The notes below the pieces were generated by a model that searched no databases, had not been told where the DNA came from, and saw only the letters and a list, made by a program, of their open reading frames with translations. A stretch of 64,000 nucleotides of DNA from Advenella alkanexedens. GTDB taxonomy: Bacteria > Pseudomonadota > Gammaproteobacteria > Burkholderiales > Burkholderiaceae_B. The stretch covers positions 1-64,000 of the forward strand of contig NZ_JAHSPR010000005.1 in assembly GCF_019132845.1 (NCBI RefSeq), read 5' to 3'. Numbering within the stretch: position 1 is the first letter of the stretch; each line of letters begins with the position of its first letter. Shown piece after piece: positions 42,644-51,856 of this stretch. A program made the position numbers and the translations under genes.

Positions 42644-43216
42644 ATGAAAACAATGAACATACCCATTATTTTGACCTGGATGCGGGTTGCCATGATTCCG
42701 TTGGTCATTGCCCTGTATTACTTGCCTACCGAGTGGATGGGCATTCATTTGCGCGATACGATTGGTGCATTGGCTTTTATTGTAGCTGCGCTTACTGACT
42801 GGTTCGATGGCTGGTTGGCCAGGCGCTGGAATCAGACTTCTTCGTTCGGGGCGTTTTTGGACCCGGTTGCCGACAAGCTGATGGTGTGTGCCGCCTTGCT
42901 CATTTTGCTTGATCTGAGCCGGCTGGATTCTTTTATTGCGCTTATTATTATTGGACGTGAATTAACCATTTCCGCCCTGCGTGAATGGATGGCGACTGTT
43001 GGTGCCCGTGATAGTGTGGCCGTGCACTGGCTGGGCAAGCTTAAAACCACGGCACAAATGGTGGCCATTCCCTGTTTGATGTTTGCTCAAACCTGGCAAG
43101 GTATTCCTTTTTATCAGGTGGGGCAGGTACTTATTTATGTGGCTGCCATATTAACGGTATGGTCCATGTTTTACTACATGCGCAAGGCATGGCCTATTCT
43201 CCGGAAACAGGCATGA
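42644..43216 (+). CDS. pgsA: CDP-diacylglycerol-glycerol-3-phosphate 3-phosphatidyltransferase
   Basis: The 190-residue membrane enzyme makes phosphatidylglycerol phosphate. The CDP-alcohol phosphatidyltransferase motif is complete: DWFDGWLARRW, then FGAFLDPVADK (about 53-83). ATG 42644 (MKTMNIP) is used, with AGGA ahead of it. The gene follows uvrC with 17 bp between and ends in a terminator. Confidence 0.94.
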   Translation: MKTMNIPIILTWMRVAMIPLVIALYYLPTEWMGIHLRDTIGALAFIVAALTDWFDGWLARRWNQTSSFGAFLDPVADKLMVCAALLILLDLSRLDSFIALIIIGRELTISALREWMATVGARDSVAVHWLGKLKTTAQMVAIPCLMFAQTWQGIPFYQVGQVLIYVAAILTVWSMFYYMRKAWPILRKQA

Positions 43217-43236
43217 AATAACTTTTTGAAAATATT

Positions 43237-43270
43237 AATTAACCACTCGTATCAGGGTGGTTAATTTTTT
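43237..43270 (+). terminator. Rho-independent terminator after pgsA
   Basis: AATTAACCAC pairs with GTGGTTAATT, followed by a T-run. It closes the orn-acpS-nagZ-uvrC-pgsA run. Confidence 0.82.
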
Positions 43271-43287
43271 TAAAAACAAAATGAGAC

Positions 43288-44547
43288 ATGAACACGCAAG
43301 TATTATCTCCTGATGCAACGCTGGATGAAAAAGAAGCGGCAAGCCGTGACTGGCAAGTCATTTCCCTGATTGGGGTAGTGCATGCCGGGTCACATTTTTT
43401 TCAGCTGGTATTGCCATCTCTGTATCTTTCACTTAACCGGGAATTTGGTTACAGTTTTGCCGAGCTTGGTTTGGTCACCATGGTGTTTTTCGTGGTTTCC
43501 ATGCTGGGGCAGGCCAGTTCAGGCTTTATCGTTGATAAAAAAGGGGGGCGGCCAGTCTTACGCTTTGGTTTGGCATTTATGGCAATTTCCGCTTTCCTTA
43601 TCGCCCTGGCGCCAGGGTATCCGGCTTTGCTATTGGCGGCTATTATCGGAGGATTGGGTAATGCCATTTTTCATCCGGTGGATTTTTCTCTCATCAATCA
43701 ACATGTCGGGGTAAAACGCCTGGGGCATGCATTCAGTGTGCATGGAGTGTCAGGTAACCTGGGTTGGGCATTTGCGCCTGTTTTCATGGCGTTCATGATT
43801 GCCATGACCGGTTCATGGCGAATTGCCGCAGCGGCTGCCGGGGTGTTGTTGCTATTGCTGCTTTTGCTAACGTATCTCAAGGGGGCATTGATTGCGCCCG
43901 TCAAGGATAGTGGGCAGACTGCACATCCCGAACCCCATCAAAGCATGGGGTTTGTTCAAAAATTGTTGTTTTTGCTGAAAAATCCGGCTTTATGGGGAGC
44001 GTTTATCTTTTTTGCCTGTGGCACGATTGCCATGTCTTCGGTGCAGAATTTCACCGTACCCATTATGGGTGCGCTTTATGACACGACCAAAGAGGTTGCC
44101 AGTACGGCTTTGTCGCTTTATATGCTCTCGGCAGGGGCGGGGTTGCTGATTGGTGGTTTTCTGGCCGGCACTACCAGCAGGACTGAAAAAATAGTGGGCG
44201 TGGCTTTGTTTGGCTCAGGGCTGGCCTATTTATTCCTGGCCAGTGGTCTTGTTCCGTCGTCCTGGGCTATTTTTGGTTTATGTGTAGCTGGTTTTCTGTT
44301 TGGGATGGCCGGACCGTCGCGCGATATGCTTATCAGGCGGGTGGCGCCCAAAGGGGCCATGGGCTCGGTTTATGGGCTGGTTTATTCGGGTATGGATGTC
44401 GGCTCGGCACTTGGGCCGGTTGCCTATGGCGTCATGCTTGATTATGGACAGTTTTCGGGGCCTTGGATAGGTGCCGGACTGGCTTCTTTTGTGGCCGTGG
44501 CGGCTGCATTCTGGGTTGCTTATTGTGCAAAGCTAAAAGGGTTGTAA
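43288..44547 (+). CDS. MFS transporter (Fsr-like)
   Basis: The 419-residue, twelve-helix transporter resembles the fosmidomycin-resistance branch: VHAGSHFFQLVLPSLY (about 31-46), GFIVDKKGGRPVLRFG (about 75) and GGLGNAIFHPVDFSLI (about 122). It is followed 2 bp later by a second, unrelated MFS gene, so the two form an operon with the small protein at 45792. The substrate is unknown; drug or small-acid export is possible. Confidence 0.82.
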   Translation: MNTQVLSPDATLDEKEAASRDWQVISLIGVVHAGSHFFQLVLPSLYLSLNREFGYSFAELGLVTMVFFVVSMLGQASSGFIVDKKGGRPVLRFGLAFMAISAFLIALAPGYPALLLAAIIGGLGNAIFHPVDFSLINQHVGVKRLGHAFSVHGVSGNLGWAFAPVFMAFMIAMTGSWRIAAAAAGVLLLLLLLLTYLKGALIAPVKDSGQTAHPEPHQSMGFVQKLLFLLKNPALWGAFIFFACGTIAMSSVQNFTVPIMGALYDTTKEVASTALSLYMLSAGAGLLIGGFLAGTTSRTEKIVGVALFGSGLAYLFLASGLVPSSWAIFGLCVAGFLFGMAGPSRDMLIRRVAPKGAMGSVYGLVYSGMDVGSALGPVAYGVMLDYGQFSGPWIGAGLASFVAVAAAFWVAYCAKLKGL

Positions 44548-44549
44548 TA

Positions 44550-45773
44550 ATGGATGTTCAAACAGAAAAACAAAAAGTTCTCACTATGGCGCAGCTCTTG
44601 TTTTGTGGCGCCTTTATTGTCACCATGTCAATGGGGATACGACATGGTTTTGGCTTGTGGTTGCAGCCCATTACCCAGGCCAACGAATGGGACAGGGAAA
44701 CCTTTTCATTTGCCCTGGCCATGCAAAACCTCGTTTGGGGGTTCACCGGTATTTTTGCCGGGATGGTTTCTGATCGTTTCGGTGCAGTCAAGGTCATTAT
44801 CCTGGGGGGTGTTTTGTATGCTCTTGGTTTGTTGGGAATGGCCTACTCAACCACCGGTCTGGGATTTATGCTGTCCAGTGGTTTTTTAATTGGTATAGCC
44901 CAGTCAGGTACGACGTACGCGATTATTTTTGGTGTCATAGGACGTAATATTCCGGCTGACCGTCGTTCATGGGCCATGGGGGTTGTTGCTGCAGCCGGTT
45001 CTTTCGGCCAGTTTTTAATGGTGCCCGTTGAGAATTTTCTGATTGATGTGTTTGATTGGAAGATTGCCCTGGTGGTGTTAAGTGGCCTGGTCCTGGTTAT
45101 TGTTCCGTTGGGTATGGGCATGCGTGAGCCTTCACCAGTGGCCGGTGTTGCCTCGGGTGCACGCCAGGGTATTGTCCCTGCCATTAAAGAAGCATTTGCA
45201 TACCCCAGTTTCCGCTTGCTGGTGGCCGGGTATTTCGTATGCGGCTTTCAGGTCGTGTTCATTGGCGTTCATATGCCCAGTTACCTTAAAGATGCAGGCA
45301 TGAATCCGGAAGTGGCCAGCTATGCCCTGGCTTTAATCGGGCTTTTTAATGTATTTGGCACTTATGCGGTTGGCCTGATGGGACAAAAATATCCCAAACG
45401 TTATTTGCTGGCCGGTATTTATACCTTGCGTGGGATTACGATTATTATTTTCCTGTTGGCACCCCTGACGCCTGTGAGCGTATATGTGTTTTCAGCTGTC
45501 ATGGGTTTGCTTTGGTTATCCACCGTGCCGCCGACGAATGCGATTGTGGCGCAAATATTTGGTGTCCAGCATTTTGCGATGCTGGGTGGGTTTGTGTTTT
45601 TCAGTCATCAGATAGGTTCTTTCCTGGGGGTCTGGCTGGGTGGTATCATGTACGATATCTATGGCAGTTATGACCCTGTTTGGTATTTGGCCATTGCGCT
45701 TAGTGTTTTTGCCACTGCCATGAATTTACCGATTAAAGAGAGTGCCATTGTTCGTCCGGTGGTAGTCGCTTAG
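44550..45773 (+). CDS. MFS transporter (monocarboxylate/oxalate-formate type)
   Basis: The 407-residue transporter begins TMSMGIRHGFGLWLQPI, typical of OFA/monocarboxylate-like facilitators, with GMVSDRFGAVKVI (about 71-83) in loop 2-3. It is translationally close to the preceding MFS gene (2 bp) and has its own AAAAGGG. The ATG at 44550 is chosen because the longer frame lies inside the first gene. The ligand is probably an organic acid. Confidence 0.82.
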   Translation: MDVQTEKQKVLTMAQLLFCGAFIVTMSMGIRHGFGLWLQPITQANEWDRETFSFALAMQNLVWGFTGIFAGMVSDRFGAVKVIILGGVLYALGLLGMAYSTTGLGFMLSSGFLIGIAQSGTTYAIIFGVIGRNIPADRRSWAMGVVAAAGSFGQFLMVPVENFLIDVFDWKIALVVLSGLVLVIVPLGMGMREPSPVAGVASGARQGIVPAIKEAFAYPSFRLLVAGYFVCGFQVVFIGVHMPSYLKDAGMNPEVASYALALIGLFNVFGTYAVGLMGQKYPKRYLLAGIYTLRGITIIIFLLAPLTPVSVYVFSAVMGLLWLSTVPPTNAIVAQIFGVQHFAMLGGFVFFSHQIGSFLGVWLGGIMYDIYGSYDPVWYLAIALSVFATAMNLPIKESAIVRPVVVA

Positions 45774-45791
45774 TCCAGGAGTAAAATCGGC

Positions 45792-45920
45792 ATGCATCCA
45801 ATGTTAAAAAAATGTTTTATTTATGGTGGCTTGGTACTGGTTCTTGCACTGGTATTTATTATGTATACACAGCCCAGCCTGTTTATTACATTATCCAACC
45901 AGTTTTGGTCCTGTTTTTAG
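45792..45920 (+). CDS. Small 42-residue membrane protein
   Basis: This short ORF has AGGAG 11 bases before the ATG and encodes MHPMLKKCFIYGGLVLVLAL followed by VFIMYTQPSLFITLSNQFWS and CF. It has one membrane helix (about 9-25) and an amphipathic C-terminal end. It begins 18 bp after the second MFS gene and before the shared terminator. I consider it a real gene; by position it may be a small partner of the transporter. No known family can be named. Confidence 0.65.
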   Translation: MHPMLKKCFIYGGLVLVLALVFIMYTQPSLFITLSNQFWSCF

Positions 45921-45943
45921 CGCCTGAACTTTTCCCTTTTTAC

Positions 45944-45970
45944 AACACCGTCATCATGACGGTGTTTTTT
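45944..45970 (+). terminator. Rho-independent terminator of the MFS operon
   Basis: CACCGTCAT and ATGACGGTG form a perfect 9-bp stem with a one-base loop as drawn, followed by TTTTTT. It lies 25 bp after the small-protein stop. Confidence 0.88.
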
Positions 45971-46261
45971 ATGGCTGGCTGGTTTTGATCATAACCCTTG
46001 CTTATATGTTTGTTTTTTATATTGTGAATACAGCATTTCATAATATGAAAAAATGATGTTGCGATGTTGAAAAAAATATTTCATAAACAAAAAAAGCATT
46101 CCATATTATAAAATGAAATTTATAAGTATATGAAAAATATATAAAAAATAAATGGTCTTATATAAGACATAAGTGTGTTTTGCGGTGCCGCAAAGAGATA
46201 GAATTTATCCAACTTCTCAAACATTTTTAATCTTTATTTTTTATCTTTATTTTTCCAGGAG
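45971..46261. promoter_or_regulatory. AT-rich aceA control region with three palindromes
   Basis: No gene is visible. Three perfect dyads stand out: TTTCATA-A-TATGAAA (46036-46050), GTCTTATATAAGAC (46155-46168) and TTTGCGG-TG-CCGCAAA (46179-46194). Further TTTCATA half-sites are scattered around. The last two dyads are 74-113 bp before the aceA start, where a regulator of the glyoxylate shunt would bind. The identity of the regulators is unknown. Confidence 0.5.
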
Positions 46262-46267
46262 ATGACT

Positions 46268-47569
46268 ATGTCAAACCGTGAAACAGCAATCCGTAACTTG
46301 CAAAAAGAATGGGCCGAAAACCCACGCTGGCAGGGCATTAAGCGCAATTACAGCGCGGAAGATGTTGTCAAGTTGCAAGGTTCCCTGCAACAGGAATATA
46401 CCCTGGCACGTCGTGGCTCAGAAAAACTGTGGAATTTGTTGCACACCGAGCCTTTCGTCAACTCTTTGGGCGCACTTACCGGTAACCAGGCCATGCAGCA
46501 GGTCAAGGCCGGCCTTAAAGCCATTTACCTGTCTGGCTGGCAAGTAGCTGGCGATGCCAATATTGCCGGTGAAATGTATCCCGATCAATCCCTGTATCCG
46601 GTTAACTCTGTACCAAACGTTGTTCGTCGCATCAACAACGCTTTAACCCGATGTGACCAGATTCAATGGATGGAAGGCAAAGAGCCCGGCGATGAAGGCT
46701 TTATCGACTTCTTCGCTCCTATCGTTGCCGACGCCGAAGCCGGTTTTGGTGGCGTTCTGAATGCTTACGAATTAATGAAATCCATGATTGAGGCAGGTGC
46801 TTCCGGCGTTCACTTTGAAGATCAGCTGGCTGCAGCCAAAAAATGTGGTCACATGGGTGGCAAAGTGTTGGTCCCAACCCGTGATGCTGTTGCAAAACTG
46901 GTTTCAGCACGTTTGGCCGCCGACGTAATGGGTGTTCCCACTTTGTTGCTGGCCCGTACCGATGCCGATGCCGCCGACCTCATCACCAGTGATATTGATG
47001 AAAACGATCGTGAGTTCATCACTGGTGAACGTACTGTTGAAGGCTTTTTCCGTACCCGTGCCGGTGTTGATCAGGCAATTTCACGTGGTTTGGCTTATGC
47101 GCCTTATGCAGATCTGCTCTGGTGTGAAACCTCAACCCCTAACCTGGATGATGCCAAAAAATTTGCTGAAGCCATCCATAAACAATTCCCTGGCAAATTG
47201 CTGGCTTATAACTGCTCACCATCTTTCAACTGGAAGAAAAACCTGGATGACGTTACCATCGCCAAGTTTCAGAAAGAGTTGGGTGCCATGGGTTATAAAT
47301 TCCAGTTCATCACACTCGCAGGCTTCCATGCACTGAACTATGGCATGTTTGAATTGGCTCATGGTTATGCCCGTCGTCAAATGAGCGCATTCGTTGAGTT
47401 GCAGCAAAAAGAGTTTGCAGCTGCTGACTTGGGCTTTACAGCGGTTAAACACCAGCGTGAAGTTGGAACAGGTTACTTTGATGCGGTTACACAAACGATT
47501 GAAGGTGGTCGTTCTTCAACCACAGCACTCACAGGCTCTACCGAAGAAGCCCAGTTTGCCGCTCACTAA
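46268..47569 (+). CDS. aceA: Isocitrate lyase
   Basis: The 433-residue enzyme cleaves isocitrate to glyoxylate and succinate. The active-site signature [14 protein letters not shown] (catalytic Cys, about 195-208) and the upstream DAEAGFGG are intact. ATG 46268 has AGGAG at six bases; the ATG two codons upstream overlaps that site. It is monocistronic, with a long AT-rich control region. Malate synthase is not in the window. Confidence 0.96.
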   Translation: MSNRETAIRNLQKEWAENPRWQGIKRNYSAEDVVKLQGSLQQEYTLARRGSEKLWNLLHTEPFVNSLGALTGNQAMQQVKAGLKAIYLSGWQVAGDANIAGEMYPDQSLYPVNSVPNVVRRINNALTRCDQIQWMEGKEPGDEGFIDFFAPIVADAEAGFGGVLNAYELMKSMIEAGASGVHFEDQLAAAKKCGHMGGKVLVPTRDAVAKLVSARLAADVMGVPTLLLARTDADAADLITSDIDENDREFITGERTVEGFFRTRAGVDQAISRGLAYAPYADLLWCETSTPNLDDAKKFAEAIHKQFPGKLLAYNCSPSFNWKKNLDDVTIAKFQKELGAMGYKFQFITLAGFHALNYGMFELAHGYARRQMSAFVELQQKEFAAADLGFTAVKHQREVGTGYFDAVTQTIEGGRSSTTALTGSTEEAQFAAH

Positions 47570-47611
47570 GCTGGCCGGGTTTAAAAACAGCTTGTAAAGG
47601 CTCCGTCAGGG

Positions 47612-47637
47612 GGCTTCGCAAGATAGGATGCGAGGCC
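47612..47637. terminator. Hairpin between convergent aceA and mltB
   Basis: GGCTTCGCA (47612-47620) pairs with TGCGAGGCC (47629-47637), one G-T pair included. There is no clean T-run, only CCGTTTCTTT. It is a possible weak terminator for aceA. Confidence 0.4.
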
Positions 47638-47696
47638 TCCGTTTCTTTACACAGCAAGCGATTGCCATGCAGTACTCATTCTTTGCAAGGCAGCAC

Positions 47697-48833
47697 TTAT
47701 GGAAAAGTAATGTTGTAACCGTTGCTGCGTTGTTTCTGGGCCAGAGCCTGGGCCAGGTCGGCAACAGCGGTGGCGTAGAAGTAGCTGCGGTTGTATTTGG
47801 TGATTGCAAAGAAATTGGGTGTGGCGGTGCGATATTCGGTTTGCCCACGGATTTCATCAGGCAGGTTGATAACGCCCAGTTGTTTACCCGACTTCCAGTT
47901 GCTGTTGTTGCTGTTGTTGGAAAGCGTTGCACCGGAAGATTGCAATTGTTCCCAGCTCAGGTAAGGCTCAAGGCCACCATCAACCAAGGCAGCGGGATTG
48001 GCAGGCAGGCGAACAGGTGCAAAGATCGGTGTGTTTTTTTGCCAGCCGTGTTTAACCAGGAAATTGGCCACAGACATAATGGCGTCTTCTGTACTGTTAC
48101 GTAAATCAATTTTGCCGTTTTTGTCACCGTCAATTGCGTAGTGCAAAATACTGATTGGCATGAATTGCGGTAGACCGGTTGCACCGGCAAAAGAACCCTC
48201 TTCGTGCAAGGCATTCAGCTTTCCCTGGTAGTCAAGATTTATCAAGGCAGCCAGCTGATTTCTGAACATTTGGCTTTTCTCGGGGCGAGAGGCATCAGGG
48301 TGATTGAAGCCCAGGGTATACAGGGCATCCAGCATGCGGAATGAGCCCATGTAACGGCCGTAAACTGTTTCTACGCCAATAATGCTGGCAATAACGGCTG
48401 CGGGTACTCCGTACTGGCTTTCAGCCCGTGCAAGTGCGCTTCGGTTGGCTTCCCAGAATTCGGTACCTTGTTGCAAGCGGACCGGTTCGACAAAACGTGC
48501 ACGGTAACTGGGCCAGACACGCTTGATGCGGCCTTTGGGGCCTTGCGGCATAATAAGCCGGGCAACCCTTTCATTGTATTGGGCATTGTTCAGCAGGTTT
48601 TGTACATATGTTTCGGGAATGCCATAACGTTGGGACACTTGTTTTACAAACTGCTCCCGATTGGCTGACAGCGGAGAGTTTTCAAGCTGCCAACCGGTTT
48701 TGGCGGATTGGGTCGATGTGTTTGCGTTGTTGATGGCTGTTTTATTTTTCTGCTCAACAGGGGCGCCGGCACAGGCTGTTAAAAGCAGGGAGCTTAGGGC
48801 TATCAAGAGCGGGGTTCTGGTTTTTAACATCAT
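47697..48833 (-). CDS. mltB: Lytic murein transglycosylase B, lipoprotein
   Basis: The 378-residue protein has a lipoprotein signal (LLIALSSLLLTAC-AGAP). The catalytic Glu is in SIIGVETVYGRYMGSFRML and DGDKNGKIDLRNSTED lies farther on. It cleaves glycan strands with 1,6-anhydro product formation. The start is placed at 48833 (MMLKTRTP) because the 19 upstream residues would spoil the signal peptide; the ribosome site is weak. It is convergent with aceA. Confidence 0.9.
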   Translation of the reverse strand: MMLKTRTPLLIALSSLLLTACAGAPVEQKNKTAINNANTSTQSAKTGWQLENSPLSANREQFVKQVSQRYGIPETYVQNLLNNAQYNERVARLIMPQGPKGRIKRVWPSYRARFVEPVRLQQGTEFWEANRSALARAESQYGVPAAVIASIIGVETVYGRYMGSFRMLDALYTLGFNHPDASRPEKSQMFRNQLAALINLDYQGKLNALHEEGSFAGATGLPQFMPISILHYAIDGDKNGKIDLRNSTEDAIMSVANFLVKHGWQKNTPIFAPVRLPANPAALVDGGLEPYLSWEQLQSSGATLSNNSNNSNWKSGKQLGVINLPDEIRGQTEYRTATPNFFAITKYNRSYFYATAVADLAQALAQKQRSNGYNITFP

Positions 48834-49017
48834 GATTCGGTATGCTTGTTTTAAGGTTGGACGCGGTAATTGGGATTTAGGGCGTACCACGTTTGATTTG
48901 ATGAAAAATGTAATGGATAGGCCGACTTCTTTGAAAGAAGTATGTTAGATTGTAATGATTCATTAAAATAAATGGTGTTTTTTTTAGCCATAACACTATT
49001 CAATCAGAGAGTTGAGC

Positions 49018-49944
49018 GTGGAGACTTTATATATTACACATCCAAACTGTCGTTTGCACATGATGCATAAGTGGCATCCAGAGGCGCCTGCCCGCCTGGA
49101 TGAAATCAATGATCGTTTGTTGGCCAGTGGTGTTTCCTCATGCCTAAGGCACCTTGATGCGCCTAATGCCTCAGATACCGATGTGTTAAGGGTACATACG
49201 CCAGAATACCTTGCCTATCTGAAAGAAAACCTGCCCCAGGAGGGTTATTTCAGTATAGACAACGAGGAAACCAGCATGAATCCGCATACCTTGCGGGCCG
49301 CGTATTCTGCAGCAGGAGCAGGCATTCTGGCTGTTGATGAAATTATGGCGGGTCATGCGCTTAATGCTTTTTGTGCGGTCAGGCCTCCGGGACATCATGC
49401 CGAACGTGGCCGGGCCATGGGTTTTTGTTTTTTCAATAATCTTGCCATTGCTGCCCGTTATGCGATTGAAAAATTTCAATTGAAAAAAATTGCCGTCATT
49501 GATTTTGATGTTCATCATGGTAATGGTACCGAGGATATTTTCAAGGATGATCCCCATATCATCATGTGCAGTTTTTTTCAGTATCCGCTGTATCCTGACT
49601 GTGGTATTGGCAATGTTGCGCCCAATATGCTCAATACACCGGTACCTGCCTTTACCAAAAGCGATGTGATCAGGGACATTGTCCTGAACAGGTGGTTGCC
49701 TGCCTTAAATGCCTTTGAGCCCGAACTGGTGCTTATATCGGCAGGTTTCGATGCCCATCGTGAGGATGAAATGGGGCAATTGGATCTGGTGGAAAAAGAT
49801 TATGAATGGATAACCAAACAACTGATGGAAGTGGCCGATAGGTATGCACACGGACGAATCATCAGTTTTTTGGAAGGAGGGTATAGTTTATCGGCGTTGG
49901 GAAGAAGTGTAACCGCACATATCAAGGCACTGGCTTCTTTATAA
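49018..49944 (+). CDS. Histone-deacetylase-family (acetylpolyamine amidohydrolase-like) protein
   Basis: The 308-residue zinc hydrolase has the arginase-deacetylase fold: RPPGHHAERGRAMGFCFFNN (catalytic His pair), DFDVHHGNGTEDIF (Asp and His zinc ligands), LISAGFDAHREDEMG (second Asp) and the C-terminal EGGYSL. Bacterial relatives deacetylate polyamines or small acyl amides. GTG 49018 is used; a TTG two codons earlier is too near the AGAGAG site. It lies about 130 bp before etfB, which is on the same strand. Confidence 0.87.
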   Translation: METLYITHPNCRLHMMHKWHPEAPARLDEINDRLLASGVSSCLRHLDAPNASDTDVLRVHTPEYLAYLKENLPQEGYFSIDNEETSMNPHTLRAAYSAAGAGILAVDEIMAGHALNAFCAVRPPGHHAERGRAMGFCFFNNLAIAARYAIEKFQLKKIAVIDFDVHHGNGTEDIFKDDPHIIMCSFFQYPLYPDCGIGNVAPNMLNTPVPAFTKSDVIRDIVLNRWLPALNAFEPELVLISAGFDAHREDEMGQLDLVEKDYEWITKQLMEVADRYAHGRIISFLEGGYSLSALGRSVTAHIKALASL

Positions 49945-50076
49945 AAGCTGAAACAGGTCTTCAGTAAAGAAAAATAGTCAGTTGTATTAAAATAGCTTAC
50001 CTTTATCATGACTACATTGTAGAATTGATGGGTTTTGTTTATGGCAGTAAAGTTGCCAATATTAGGAGATACTTGG

Positions 50077-50826
50077 ATGAAGGTATTAGTACCTGTAAAA
50101 CGTGTCGTTGACTATAACGTCAAAGTGCGCGTCAAATCAGATCAAACCGGGGTAGATATTGCCAATGTAAAAATGTCAATGAACCCGTTTGATGAGATCG
50201 CTGTTGAAGAAGCAACACGATTGAAAGAAAAGGGTGTTGCTACTGAAGTAGTGGCGGTTTCTTGCGGTGTCACACAGTGCCAGGAAACACTGCGTACGGC
50301 AATGGCCATCGGTGCTGACCGTGCCGCTCTGGTTCAAACAGATGCTGAACTTCAGCCATTGGCCGTGGCAAAACTGCTTAAAGCCGTTACCGAAAAAGAA
50401 CAGGCCCAACTGGTTATTCTGGGTAAACAGGCCATCGACGACGATGCCAACCAGACTGGTCAGATGCTGGCTGCATTACTGGGCTGGCCTCAGGCTACTT
50501 TTGCCAGCAAAATTGAAATTGAAGGTGACAGCGCCAAGGTTACCCGTGAGGTTGACGGTGGTCTGGAAACCATTTCAGTCAAATTGCCTGCCATTATCAC
50601 CACAGACTTGCGCCTGAATGAGCCACGTTATGTAACGTTGCCCAACATCATGAAAGCGAAGAAAAAACAACTGGATACTTTTACACCGGAAGATCTGGGC
50701 GTTGATGTGACTCCTCGTATCAAAACATTGAAAGTATCAGAGCCGCCAGCACGCAAAGCCGGTATTACCGTTCCTGACGTGGCTACTCTGGTAGATAAAC
50801 TAAAGAATGAAGCAAAGGTGATTTAA
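50077..50826 (+). CDS. etfB: Electron transfer flavoprotein beta subunit
   Basis: The 249-residue subunit begins [20 protein letters not shown] and carries the AMP-binding [20 protein letters not shown] and the docking helix [18 protein letters not shown]. It accepts electrons from acyl-CoA dehydrogenases such as those at 20.8 and 32.7 kb. ATG 50077 has AGGAG; the longer frame from 50035 is not conserved. It is followed 1 bp later by etfA. Confidence 0.95.
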   Translation: MKVLVPVKRVVDYNVKVRVKSDQTGVDIANVKMSMNPFDEIAVEEATRLKEKGVATEVVAVSCGVTQCQETLRTAMAIGADRAALVQTDAELQPLAVAKLLKAVTEKEQAQLVILGKQAIDDDANQTGQMLAALLGWPQATFASKIEIEGDSAKVTREVDGGLETISVKLPAIITTDLRLNEPRYVTLPNIMKAKKKQLDTFTPEDLGVDVTPRIKTLKVSEPPARKAGITVPDVATLVDKLKNEAKVI

Positions 50827-50827
50827 T

Positions 50828-51757
50828 ATGACGATCTTGGTTATTGCTGAACATGATAATGCAGAATTAAAAGCAGCCACATTAAATACCGTTGCCGCAG
50901 CAGCAAAAATTGGTGGTGATATTCACGTTTTGGTTGCCGGTAGTGGTGCTCAGGCTGTTGCCGATCAAGCCGCCAAAGTGGCTGGTGTCAGCGCCGTATT
51001 GCTGGCAGATGCGCCTCAATTGGCTGATGCTTTGGCTGAAAACGTGGCTGAACAGGTTATTGCCGTTGCCGGTAATTACAGCCATATTTTGTTCCCGGCT
51101 ACAGCTTCGGGTAAAAACGTGGCTCCTCGTGTGGCTGCCAAACTGGATGTGGCTCAAATTTCCGACATCATCGCTGTAGAGTCTGCCGATGTGTTCCAAC
51201 GCCCCATCTATGCCGGTAACGCTATCGCAACCGTAGAATGTGCTGACGCGAAAAAAGTCATTACCGTACGTACTACCGCTTTTGATGCTGTTGCTGCTGA
51301 AGGTGGTTCTGCTGCGGTACAAAGCGTTGACGCAGTTGCCGACTCAGGCCTGTCTTCATTTGTTGGCCGTGATGTTGCCAAGAGCGATCGTCCTGAACTG
51401 ACCGCTGCTTCCATTATTGTTTCTGGTGGTCGTGGTATGGGCAGCGCCGAGAACTTCAAGATTCTTGATCCTCTGGCTGACAAACTGGGTGCTGCATTGG
51501 GTGCTTCACGTGCCGCAGTTGATGCCGGTTATGCGCCTAACGACTGGCAGGTTGGTCAAACCGGTAAGATTGTTGCGCCACAACTGTATGTTGCGGTCGG
51601 CATCTCCGGTGCGATTCAGCACCTGGCAGGTATGAAAGACTCCAAAGTGATCGTTGCCATCAATAAAGATGCGGAAGCACCTATTTTTGGTGTGGCCGAT
51701 TACGGTTTGGTTGCTGACCTGTTCACAGCGGTTCCTGAACTGGTTGGTGCGCTGTAA
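50828..51757 (+). CDS. etfA: Electron transfer flavoprotein alpha subunit
   Basis: The 309-residue FAD-binding subunit has the C-terminal ETF signature: ASIIVSGGRGMGSAENF (about 195), LGASRAAVDAGYAPNDWQVG, GISGAIQHLAGMKDSKVIVA and NKDAEAPIFGVADYGLVADL. It passes electrons to ETF-ubiquinone oxidoreductase. The gene is coupled to etfB and is followed by two hairpins. Confidence 0.95.
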   Translation: MTILVIAEHDNAELKAATLNTVAAAAKIGGDIHVLVAGSGAQAVADQAAKVAGVSAVLLADAPQLADALAENVAEQVIAVAGNYSHILFPATASGKNVAPRVAAKLDVAQISDIIAVESADVFQRPIYAGNAIATVECADAKKVITVRTTAFDAVAAEGGSAAVQSVDAVADSGLSSFVGRDVAKSDRPELTAASIIVSGGRGMGSAENFKILDPLADKLGAALGASRAAVDAGYAPNDWQVGQTGKIVAPQLYVAVGISGAIQHLAGMKDSKVIVAINKDAEAPIFGVADYGLVADLFTAVPELVGAL

Positions 51758-51771
51758 GGCACAGCATGAAC

Positions 51772-51800
51772 AAGGCAAAACACATTTGTTGTTTTGCCTT
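51772..51800. repeat. Hairpin after etfA
   Basis: AAGGCAAAAC and GTTTTGCCTT form a perfect 10-bp stem with a 9-base loop, 15 bp after the etfA stop. There is no T-run, so it may protect the 3' end or form a double structure with the next terminator. Confidence 0.5.
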
Positions 51801-51811
51801 CTCAAAACCAT

Positions 51812-51842
51812 AAAAAAACGCTTCTTATGAAGCGTTTTTTTT
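51812..51842. terminator. Bidirectional terminator, etfA / M48 lipoprotein
   Basis: ACGCTTC and GAAGCGT pair around a TTAT loop. An A-run lies on the left and a T-run on the right, so it can end both the rightward etf transcript and the leftward thrB operon. Confidence 0.88.
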
Positions 51843-51856
51843 ATGGTTGGGATTTA

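Noticed and set aside
47628-48104. A 158-codon open frame antisense to the end of mltB
   Set aside because: It reads the complement of a clear lytic transglycosylase; no ribosome site and no recognisable domain.
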